Positions 1-5,283 of a stretch of DNA of 5,729 nt are shown here, in pieces. The DNA comes from Polaromonas sp. GTDB lineage: Bacteria > Pseudomonadota > Gammaproteobacteria > Burkholderiales > Burkholderiaceae_C. The translations under genes and the position numbers were made by a program. Positions within the stretch are counted from its first letter, which is position 1. The number at the start of each line of letters is the position of its first letter. The notes under the pieces were generated by a model. It was not told the DNA's origin. It worked only from the letters and a program-made list of their open reading frames with translations, and did no database searches. The DNA lies in the NCBI GenBank assembly GCA_013205645.1, contig JABMMH010000129.1, forward strand, positions 1 to 5,729, in the 5' to 3' direction.

Positions 1-957
1 GGCCTGTGCGTCGTCCATGATGAAGACGCGTTTGACGTACAACTTGACGCCAGCGGCTTTGTCGCGGTTGAACAAATCCATAGGCGCTTTGGCCGGGATG
101 AACAACAGCTGCGTGTACTCGGTGCCGCCTTCAACGCGGTTGTGCGTGGTGGCCAGCGGCGCTTCGTGGTCGTAGCTGATTTGCTTGTAGAACTCGTCGT
201 ACTGTTCTTGGCTGATGTCTTTTTTAGACCGCGACCAGAGCGCTGCGGCTTGGTTAACGGTTTCCCATTCGCCGGTGAAAACCATGCCGCCGGGTTGGTC
301 GTTTTCGCCCTCTTTCCATTCTTCCTTTTCCATCTCGATGGGCAAGGAAATATGGTCTGAGTATTTGTTGATGATGCCTTTCAGTTTCCAGGCGTTGAGG
401 TAGTCAACGGCGTCGTCTTTCAGGTGCAAGATGACGCTGCTGCCGCGCTCGGTGCGCTCGATCTCACTGACGTCGAACTCGCCGGTGCCGCTGCTGCTCC
501 AACGCACGCCTTGGCTGGTCGGCAGGCCGGCGCGACGGCTTTCAACCGTGATTGAGTCGGCAACGATGAAGCCCGAGTAAAAGCCGACGCCAAATTGGCC
601 GATCAATTGCGAGTCACTTTTCTGGTCGCCGGAGAGCTTGGAGACGAAGTCGCGGGTGCCGCTTTTGGCGATGGTGCCGAGGTTGTCGATGGCTTCTTGC
701 TGCGACAGACCAATGCCGTTGTCGGCGATGGTTAGAGTCTTGGCGGCTTTGTCAAAGCTCACACGGACCTTGAGTTCGGGGACGTTTTCGTACAGCGTGG
801 CGTCGTTCAGCGCCTCAAAACGCAGCTTGTCGCAAGCGTCTGAGGCGTTGGAAATCAACTCTCGCAGAAAAATCTCGGGGTTGGAATACAGCGAGTGGGT
901 GACGAGTTGAAGCAGCTGGGCTACTTCGGCCTGAAAAGCGAGTGTCTGTTTTTGCAT
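1..957 (-). CDS. htpG: Molecular chaperone HtpG (bacterial Hsp90), N-terminal part, 3' end outside window
   Basis: Cytosolic ATP-dependent dimeric Hsp90 chaperone. The 319 visible codons cover the whole GHKL/Bergerat ATPase domain and the start of the middle domain; the family is usually about 620-640 residues, so roughly half is missing beyond the left edge. Visible ATP-site motifs are FLRELISNASDA at residues 30-41 (catalytic Glu33, Mg/ATP-binding Asn37), DNGIG at 79-83 (Asp79 contacts adenine), GTIAKSGT at 94-101 and the lid glycine motif GQFGVGFYS at 120-128. NRVEG at 273-277 and LYVKRVFIMDDA at 306-317 are typical of the middle domain. The ATG at 957-955 is chosen because the protein starts MQKQTLAFQAEV, matching the normal HtpG N-terminus, and no other start codon fits. 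No Shine-Dalgarno sequence precedes it. A sigma-32-like promoter lies directly upstream, so heat-shock control is expected. It is transcribed divergently from the LysE-family gene. The identification is very secure. Confidence 0.97.
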   Translation of the reverse strand, partial: MQKQTLAFQAEVAQLLQLVTHSLYSNPEIFLRELISNASDACDKLRFEALNDATLYENVPELKVRVSFDKAAKTLTIADNGIGLSQQEAIDNLGTIAKSGTRDFVSKLSGDQKSDSQLIGQFGVGFYSGFIVADSITVESRRAGLPTSQGVRWSSSGTGEFDVSEIERTERGSSVILHLKDDAVDYLNAWKLKGIINKYSDHISLPIEMEKEEWKEGENDQPGGMVFTGEWETVNQAAALWSRSKKDISQEQYDEFYKQISYDHEAPLATTHNRVEGGTEYTQLLFIPAKAPMDLFNRDKAAGVKLYVKRVFIMDDAQA

Positions 958-988
958 GGGTTGATAGATGGGTTGATGCTGGGTTAAT
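956..988. repeat. Phased 10-bp direct repeats over the htpG start and -10 box
   Basis: ATGGGTTGAT occurs exactly at 956-965 and 968-977, with a degenerate third copy, CTGGGTTAAT (8 of 10 matching), at 979-988. The start-to-start spacing is 12 and 11 bp, close to one helical turn. On the htpG strand the copies read ATCAACCCAT; the first overlaps the start codon, the second overlaps the -10 box, and the third touches the -35 box. This could be a protein-binding array, a relic of local tandem duplication, or a by-product of the CCCAT promoter motif. Confidence 0.5.
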
Positions 989-993
989 TCAAG
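965..993 (-). promoter_or_regulatory. Heat-shock (sigma-32 type) promoter of htpG
   Basis: Read on the minus strand, CTTGAA (993-988) is followed by a 15-nt spacer and then CCCATCTA (972-965). The known RpoH consensus is CTTGAA, about 13-17 nt, then CCCCATnT, so the -35 is exact and the -10 matches CCCATnT. E. coli htpG is a classic RpoH target with a similar promoter, which supports the call. The -10 box ends 7 nt before the htpG ATG, so transcription would begin at or within a few bases of the start codon. The motif match is seen directly; activity and the exact start point are inferred. Confidence 0.72.
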
Positions 994-994
994 A

Positions 995-1009
995 GCTGTC
1001 GGCCACAGC
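995..1009. promoter_or_regulatory. Small inverted repeat, possible operator
   Basis: GCTGT at 995-999 and ACAGC at 1005-1009 form a perfect 5-bp inverted repeat around a 5-bp spacer. It sits just upstream of the htpG -35 box and inside the 113-bp region shared with the divergent LysE-family gene. No U-tract follows, so it is not a terminator. Such short arms occur by chance often, and a regulatory role is only a possibility. Confidence 0.2.
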
Positions 1010-1070
1010 ACAAACCCTGATTCTAGAAAACTATGCGATCGGTCTGGCTCAGCAGGCTAAAGTCGAGCGC

Positions 1071-1682
1071 ATGAGCAATACTGAATTCATCGCCCTGTTG
1101 GTGCTGGCCACGGCCATGAGCTTCACGCCCGGCCCGAACACCGCCTTGTCCAGCGCGATGGCGGCCAACCATGGACTGCGCCGCACCATGCCCTTTGTCT
1201 GCGCCGTGCCTTTGGGCTGGGGCCTGCTGTTGACCTTCAGCGCGCTCGGCGTGGGCGCCTTGCTAATCGCCCTGCCATTGCTGGCTTGGGCGGTGAAGCT
1301 GACGGGCGTAGCTTATTTAGTTTGGCTGGCGAGGCGCTTGGCCACGACACAAGAACTCGGCCAAGCGGATGCCCAAAATCTACAGATCGGCTTCTGGCAA
1401 GGCGTGGCGCTGCAGCTGGTGAACATCAAGGCCTGGATGCTGGCGCTGGCGCTTGTCAGCGGCTGGGTCGCCGGTCATGCCGACGCGGGTTGGCGCTTTG
1501 CCATCGTCTTACCGGTGATGCTGGCCTTCGCCTTTGGCAGCAATCTGGCGTATGCGCTGGTCGGCTCGCTGCTGCGCGAGTGGCTGGCCGGGCCCGACGG
1601 TACGCGCCAACGCCTGCGCTGGTTCAACCGCGTCATGGCGGCGGTGTTGGTGCTGACGGCGGGCTGGATGTTGCTGCGGTGA
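1071..1682 (+). CDS. LysE/RhtB-family amino-acid exporter
   Basis: A 203-residue inner-membrane protein of the LysE/RhtB translocator family, which exports amino acids or related metabolites; the substrate cannot be read from sequence. Seen directly: the family signature TPGPN at residues 19-23 in the first hydrophobic segment, then further hydrophobic stretches at about 41-70, 73-90, 108-130, 140-170 and 185-203, and a length typical of the family. The usual NPKAW motif is NIKAW (118-122), a mild deviation. The start at 1071 puts TPGPN at the normal distance from the N-terminus. The reading frame stays open upstream to an ATG at 942, but that would overlap the htpG N-terminus and add non-family, non-hydrophobic residues. 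The ribosome site is weak (AGG about 15 nt upstream). It diverges from htpG and is followed by a 110-bp gap before the receptor gene. The family call is firm; no specific symbol is justified. Confidence 0.9.
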   Translation: MSNTEFIALLVLATAMSFTPGPNTALSSAMAANHGLRRTMPFVCAVPLGWGLLLTFSALGVGALLIALPLLAWAVKLTGVAYLVWLARRLATTQELGQADAQNLQIGFWQGVALQLVNIKAWMLALALVSGWVAGHADAGWRFAIVLPVMLAFAFGSNLAYALVGSLLREWLAGPDGTRQRLRWFNRVMAAVLVLTAGWMLLR

Positions 1683-1709
1683 ATGCGGCCCTGAGGCTAA
1701 CGCAGGCCA

Positions 1710-1715
1710 TACAAT
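1710..1715 (+). promoter_or_regulatory. Weak candidate -10 box before the receptor gene
   Basis: TACAAT sits in the most AT-rich patch of the 1683-1792 intergenic gap, about 78 nt before the receptor start, and resembles a sigma-70 -10 hexamer. No recognisable -35 box lies 16-18 nt upstream, so it would need an activator or it is not a promoter. Nothing else in this gap could be supported; there is no hairpin with a T-tract to end lysE transcription. Confidence 0.2.
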
Positions 1716-1792
1716 ATTTTGCGGATAAATTGAAGTGCGCGGCAATGCGTTGCGTCACAAAGCCAAATGAGAACACAACAACAGAGACACGC

Positions 1793-2800
1793 ATGAAAAA
1801 CTTCACATCAAGCCTGCGGCAAGCACTGAAACGTCTTGGCACCTTGTGCCTGCTGTTGACCTCGGCACTGCTAGGCACGCCGGCCATCGCCGCGGACCTT
1901 TATCCTACCAAACCAATTTCCATTGTCGTCGCCTATGCGCCGGGCGGACAAGGCGACACCTTTGCGCGTATCGTCGGTGAGCGCCTTGGCGCGGTTTACA
2001 AACAAACCGTTTTGGTCGACAACAAACCCGGCGTTTCCGGCACCATCGGCACTCGTTTCGCGACCAAAGCCAAGAACGATGGCTACACCTTGTTCCTTGG
2101 TCAAACCGGCGAGATCGTCGTCAACCGGGTGTTGATGAAGGACCTCGGCTACGACCCGATGAAAGAATTAACACCCGTCGTACTGATCGGAAATGCCCCG
2201 CTGGTCATGCTCGCGCCGGCTGATGCGCCTTACAACACCATCGCTGAATTTATCCAAATGGCGCGCGCCAAACCTGGCGAATTCAGCTACGGTTCGGTTG
2301 GTGCCGGCACCCCCGGCCACCTGTCCGCAGTGGCCTTGGGGCTGGGCCTGAAACTCGACATGCTGCATGTGCCCTACAAAGGCGTCGGACCGCTGTTGTC
2401 TGACTTGATTGCCGGCCGTCTGCAAGCATTTTTCAGCAGTGCATCGGCGGCAGTGCCCCAAGTCAAAGGCGGCAAACTCAAAGCCCTCGCCGTGACCACG
2501 CCGCAGCGCATGAGCTCTTTGCCGCAGGTACCGACACTCACCGAATCCGGCTTGCCGGGCTTCAGCTACACCCTGTGGGGCGGCTTGTTTGCGCCGGCAG
2601 GTACGCCCGCATCGGTCATCGACAGCCTGAACCGTGAAGTCAACACCATCTTGGCCAGCCCCGACATTCGAGCTCGCTTCGATGCCGACAATCTGGCTGT
2701 TCCGAAAAACTCACCCGCCGAATTTGCCAATTACGTTCGCGTCGAAAGCGTGAAATTTGAAAAACTGGTGAAAGACGCCAACCTGATACTGGAACCATAA
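1793..2800 (+). CDS. Bug-family (TctC-like) periplasmic solute receptor of the tripartite tricarboxylate transporter type
   Basis: A 335-residue exported binding protein. Bug/TctC receptors capture small carboxylates, amino acids or amides in the periplasm; the ligand cannot be predicted here. Residues 1-33 look like a Sec signal peptide: Lys2, Arg9, Lys13 and Arg14, a hydrophobic core around 15-28, and AIA before a cleavage near residue 33 or 34. The mature protein opens with the hallmark YPTKPISIVVAYAPGGQGD (37-55), whose PGG-x-x-D loop lies at the ligand cleft. It is followed by VDNKPGVSGTIG (75-86), YGSVGAGTPGHL (166-177), VPYKG (193-197) and LKALAVT (229-235), all family landmarks. Cys19 is not in a lipobox. 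The ATG at 1793 is chosen because the signal peptide begins there; upstream in-frame sequence is the out-of-frame shadow of lysE. A purine-rich GAGA lies about 7 nt upstream. Its TAA is immediately followed by the ATG of the GST gene, so the two are almost certainly co-transcribed. No TctA/TctB genes are adjacent. Confidence 0.94.
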   Translation: MKNFTSSLRQALKRLGTLCLLLTSALLGTPAIAADLYPTKPISIVVAYAPGGQGDTFARIVGERLGAVYKQTVLVDNKPGVSGTIGTRFATKAKNDGYTLFLGQTGEIVVNRVLMKDLGYDPMKELTPVVLIGNAPLVMLAPADAPYNTIAEFIQMARAKPGEFSYGSVGAGTPGHLSAVALGLGLKLDMLHVPYKGVGPLLSDLIAGRLQAFFSSASAAVPQVKGGKLKALAVTTPQRMSSLPQVPTLTESGLPGFSYTLWGGLFAPAGTPASVIDSLNREVNTILASPDIRARFDADNLAVPKNSPAEFANYVRVESVKFEKLVKDANLILEP

Positions 2801-3451
2801 ATGCAAGAACCCGTCGTTAGCGCTGCCAACACTCTGAATATTTGGGGCCGCATGAGCTCCGTCAATGTCAAAAAAGTGGTTTGGACAGCGCAAGAGCTTG
2901 GCCTCGACTTTCAGCGCACCGAGGCCGGCGGCCAATTTGGCGTGGTGAAAACGCCTGAGTTCATACGCCTGAATCCGAACTCGACTGTGCCAGTGATTGA
3001 AGACCAAGACTTTGTGCTGTGGGAGTCGAATGCAATCGTGCGCTACTTGTGCGCCAAGCATTCTCAAGGGCAGTTGTACCCGACCCCTTTGCGTGAGCGT
3101 TTTGCGGCAGAGCAGTGGATGGACTGGCAGCAAACCAACCTGAACCCGGTCAGCCGCCCCGGCTTTTGGCAGCTGATTCGCACGGCACCTGAGCAGCGCA
3201 ATGCCGAGGCGATTGCAGAGTCCAATGCAGCTGTGGAGTCGCTGATGGAGGTGCTGGACGCGCAGCTGGGCCGCCATGCTTTTGTCGCTGGTGAGCACTT
3301 CACCATGGCCGATATTCCGCTAGGCTGCGAGGTGCATCGCTGGTTTGCTCTGCCGCAGCAGCGCCAGAGTCGCCCGAACATTGAGCGCTGGTTTCAAGTG
3401 CTCAGCGGGCGGCAAGCCAGCACCGGCGTGCTCGACATGACACTGAGCTGA
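2801..3451 (+). CDS. Glutathione S-transferase-like protein
   Basis: A 216-residue cytosolic protein with the two-domain GST fold. Seen: a thioredoxin-like N-terminal domain starting at TLNIWGRMSSVNVKKV (11-26), where Ser19 or Ser20 sits at the usual glutathione-activating position; LNPNSTVPVIED (57-68) with the conserved cis-Pro64; and WESNAIVRYL (74-83), whose Glu75-Ser76 pair binds the glutathione gamma-glutamyl group. The helical C-terminal domain carries the N-capping box in FTMADIPLG (167-175, Asp171). Length is normal for the family. The first ATG at 2801 is preferred over Met18 because starting at Met18 would delete the first beta strand. The ATG directly abuts the receptor stop codon, with a weak GGAA at 2791-2794, so translation is probably coupled to the receptor. 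Substrate unknown: it may conjugate, isomerise or dehalogenate a compound handled by the neighbouring genes, but that is inference. Confidence 0.92.
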   Translation: MQEPVVSAANTLNIWGRMSSVNVKKVVWTAQELGLDFQRTEAGGQFGVVKTPEFIRLNPNSTVPVIEDQDFVLWESNAIVRYLCAKHSQGQLYPTPLRERFAAEQWMDWQQTNLNPVSRPGFWQLIRTAPEQRNAEAIAESNAAVESLMEVLDAQLGRHAFVAGEHFTMADIPLGCEVHRWFALPQQRQSRPNIERWFQVLSGRQASTGVLDMTLS

Positions 3452-3462
3452 ACGCTCTGCTT

Positions 3463-3480
3463 AAGCACACCAAGCACACC
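3463..3480 (+). repeat. Tandem 9-bp repeat directly before the PhzF-family start codon
   Basis: AAGCACACC is present twice in perfect tandem (3463-3471 and 3472-3480) and ends exactly at the ATG at 3481. It fills most of the 29-bp gap after the GST stop codon and occupies the place where a Shine-Dalgarno site would normally be; no such site is visible. The unit is a multiple of three and free of stops in this frame. It could be a slippage duplication with an effect on translation initiation. Confidence 0.7.
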
Positions 3481-4431
3481 ATGCGCTCCCGCCGCTTCAA
3501 GCAAGTCGACGTCTTCACCAACAGCGCCTACCTTGGCAACGCACTGGCCGTGGTGTTGGACGGCGACGGTCTCAGTGATGACGCCATGCAGCGTTTTGCG
3601 CGCTGGACCAATCTCTCGGAAACTACTTTTTTACTGCCGCCGACTGACGCGGCAGCCGACTACCGGCTGCGGATTTTCACGCCCGGTGGTGAGTTGCCGT
3701 TTGCCGGCCATCCAACGCTGGGCAGCTGCCACGCTTGGCTTGAAGCTGGCGGGCTGGCGCGCGCAGAAGGCCAAGTGGTGCAGCAATGCGCTGTCGGCTT
3801 GGTGACGATTCAACGCGAACTTCAACATGACGCCAAGCGGCCAGAGCGCTTGGCTTTTGCCGCGCCGCCGCTGCGCCGCAGCCCAGCCGCACCCGCGTTA
3901 CTAGCCGCCGTGGCTGATGCTTTGGGACTTCATGCGCAGCAGATCTTGGCGGCGCAGCTGCTCGACAACGGTCCGGTTTTTCTCGGCCTCTTGCTCGACT
4001 CGCCTGAGACCGTGCTGCAGCTCACGCCTGACCACGCAGCGCTTGTCAAGCTCCAAATCAAAGTCGGCGTCGCAGGCATCTACGCCGACGACAGCGCGAA
4101 CGCACCGCCGTTGATTGGCCGCATCAACCGCGAGGCGGCTGCGTTTGCAAAATCAGGAGCGCCGGCCCAAGTTGCAGACGAAACACCGCTGCTTGAAGTG
4201 CGCGGCTTTTGCGCCGCCACGGGCATCAACGAAGACCCAGTCACCGGCAGCCTGAACGCCAGTCTGGCGCAATGGTTGATTGGCGAGGGACACTTACCAG
4301 AGCAATATCTTGCATCGCAAGGGGCGTGCATCGGACGCTCCGGTCAGGTCTACATCCAGCGCGATACCGCAGGACAAGTCTGGGTCAGCGGGCAATCGGT
4401 CACCTGCATAGTCGGCAGCGTGACCTTGTGA
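3481..4431 (+). CDS. PhzF-family isomerase/epimerase-like protein
   Basis: A 316-residue protein of the PhzF fold (two diaminopimelate-epimerase-like halves). The founding member isomerises a dihydroanthranilate in phenazine synthesis, but most homologues are of unknown function and no phenazine genes are visible here. Seen: the N-terminal FKQVDVFTNSAYLGNALAVV (6-25); NLSETTF (44-50), whose Glu47 corresponds to the catalytic acid of PhzF; FTPGGELPFAGHPTLG (66-81) with the signature GHPT at 76-79; and EDPVTGSLNASLAQWL (251-266) in the second half. All key motifs are intact, so it should be active. The length is at the long end for the family, the extra residues lying in the Ala-rich middle (about 110-150). 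The ATG at 3481 fits the normal N-terminus, although a tandem repeat rather than a Shine-Dalgarno site precedes it. It is probably the last gene of the receptor-GST unit. It ends 9 bp from the converging creatininase-family gene. Confidence 0.93.
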   Translation: MRSRRFKQVDVFTNSAYLGNALAVVLDGDGLSDDAMQRFARWTNLSETTFLLPPTDAAADYRLRIFTPGGELPFAGHPTLGSCHAWLEAGGLARAEGQVVQQCAVGLVTIQRELQHDAKRPERLAFAAPPLRRSPAAPALLAAVADALGLHAQQILAAQLLDNGPVFLGLLLDSPETVLQLTPDHAALVKLQIKVGVAGIYADDSANAPPLIGRINREAAAFAKSGAPAQVADETPLLEVRGFCAATGINEDPVTGSLNASLAQWLIGEGHLPEQYLASQGACIGRSGQVYIQRDTAGQVWVSGQSVTCIVGSVTL

Positions 4432-4440
4432 CTGCGCTGG

Positions 4441-5238
4441 TTAGAAAGGCGTGAGCGTGTCGAACTCGGCCAGCAAAGCGGCCAGCGCCTGACCGCTTGC
4501 ATTGAGCACAGCGCGGCCTTTGTCTGCCGTGGCTGCAGCGGCGTTGCCAGCGGCGCCCAAGTGGTTCAAGTCTTCAGCGGCCCAGGCCAATTTAACACTG
4601 CTGCCGTTGCCGATGATTGGAAAATTGTGCGCCCGCTCTTGGCTGCTGGATGGGAAGTTTTTGGCTTGCTGCATGTCCACACGCTCGGGGTGCAACGCCA
4701 GCATCATCGAGGTTTCGACGTCGCCGCCATGCACGCCAAAACGCGGCTCGTCGGCACCAAACAAGCTCTGCACAGCAGCCGGCATGGGCAACGCAAAGGT
4801 GTTGACCAGCGCAACCGTCATACCGAAACGTGCCCGCAATTCGCGCCCGACGATGTCCATGGTCGAGACATTGCCACCGTGTGAATTCAGCAGGACCAGT
4901 TTTTTGATGCCGGTGCGCACCACGCATTCACCGAGGTCGACCCAAGCCTGAATCAGGGCGGCAGAACTGAGGGTCAGCGTGCCCGGAAAAGCCACGTGCT
5001 CGATGCTGCGACCGACTGTTTGTGTCGGCAAAAAAAGCACGCTGAGTTCCGCCGCCAAATGCGGCAACGCATGCGCAATCACGCCGTTGACAAGGTCGGT
5101 GTCCACACTCAGCGGCAGGTGCGGGCCGTGTTGCTCGATCGCCGCCAACGGCAATACAGCGATGCTGCGGCTCACGTTCAAACGCGTGAAGTCTGGGCTT
5201 TTGAGCTCAGCCCAAAAACGGGGGGTGAGAGTGTTCAT
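4441..5238 (-). CDS. Creatininase-family metal-dependent amidohydrolase
   Basis: A 265-residue protein of the creatininase fold. Members are two-metal hydrolases of cyclic or simple amides (creatininase, ArfB-like deformylases) and the MftE peptidase. Seen: LPLAAIEQHGPHLPLSVDTD (29-48), giving metal ligands Glu35, His37 and Asp46; LNSHGGN (117-123) with ligand His120; and HGGDVETSMM (170-179) with Glu175. True creatininase has NGHYEN around its His120 and uses the following Glu122 for an extra metal; here that place is Gly122, so this is a homologue of the HGGN type and probably not creatininase. No signal peptide is visible, so it should be cytosolic. The ATG at 5238-5236 fits the family N-terminus (RFWAEL at 7-12). 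No clear Shine-Dalgarno precedes it. It lies 45 bp downstream of the radical SAM-type gene on the same strand and is probably co-transcribed with it. The substrate is unknown. Confidence 0.92.
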   Translation of the reverse strand: MNTLTPRFWAELKSPDFTRLNVSRSIAVLPLAAIEQHGPHLPLSVDTDLVNGVIAHALPHLAAELSVLFLPTQTVGRSIEHVAFPGTLTLSSAALIQAWVDLGECVVRTGIKKLVLLNSHGGNVSTMDIVGRELRARFGMTVALVNTFALPMPAAVQSLFGADEPRFGVHGGDVETSMMLALHPERVDMQQAKNFPSSSQERAHNFPIIGNGSSVKLAWAAEDLNHLGAAGNAAAATADKGRAVLNASGQALAALLAEFDTLTPF

Positions 5239-5283
5239 GCGTGGGGCCAGTTCAATGAAGGACGGTAAAGGCGTGAATGCAGT

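Noticed and set aside
638..910. Plus-strand open frame of 90 codons opposite htpG
   Set aside because: Lies antisense to the highly conserved ATPase domain of HtpG and shows no domain of its own.
942..1070. Upstream in-frame extension of the LysE-family protein to an ATG at 942
   Set aside because: It would overlap the htpG coding start on the other strand and adds about 43 residues without family resemblance; the family N-terminus fits the ATG at 1071.
1742..1753. GCAA-TGCG-TTGC hairpin as a lysE terminator
   Set aside because: Only 4-bp arms and no T-tract downstream; too weak to be a Rho-independent terminator.
1286..1792. Long upstream in-frame extension of the receptor gene
   Set aside because: This stretch is the shadow of lysE in another frame; the signal peptide begins cleanly at 1793.
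1847..1849. Cys19 of the receptor as a lipoprotein cysteine
   Set aside because: It lies inside the hydrophobic core without a lipobox, and an AIA signal-peptidase I type site follows at residues 31-33.
2711..3298. 195-codon minus-strand open frame opposite the GST gene
   Set aside because: His/Gln/Arg-rich translation without recognisable motifs, fully antisense to a well-supported GST gene; a codon-bias shadow.
4502..4951. 149-codon plus-strand open frame opposite the creatininase-family gene
   Set aside because: Antisense shadow; the opposite strand carries all the family metal-binding motifs.
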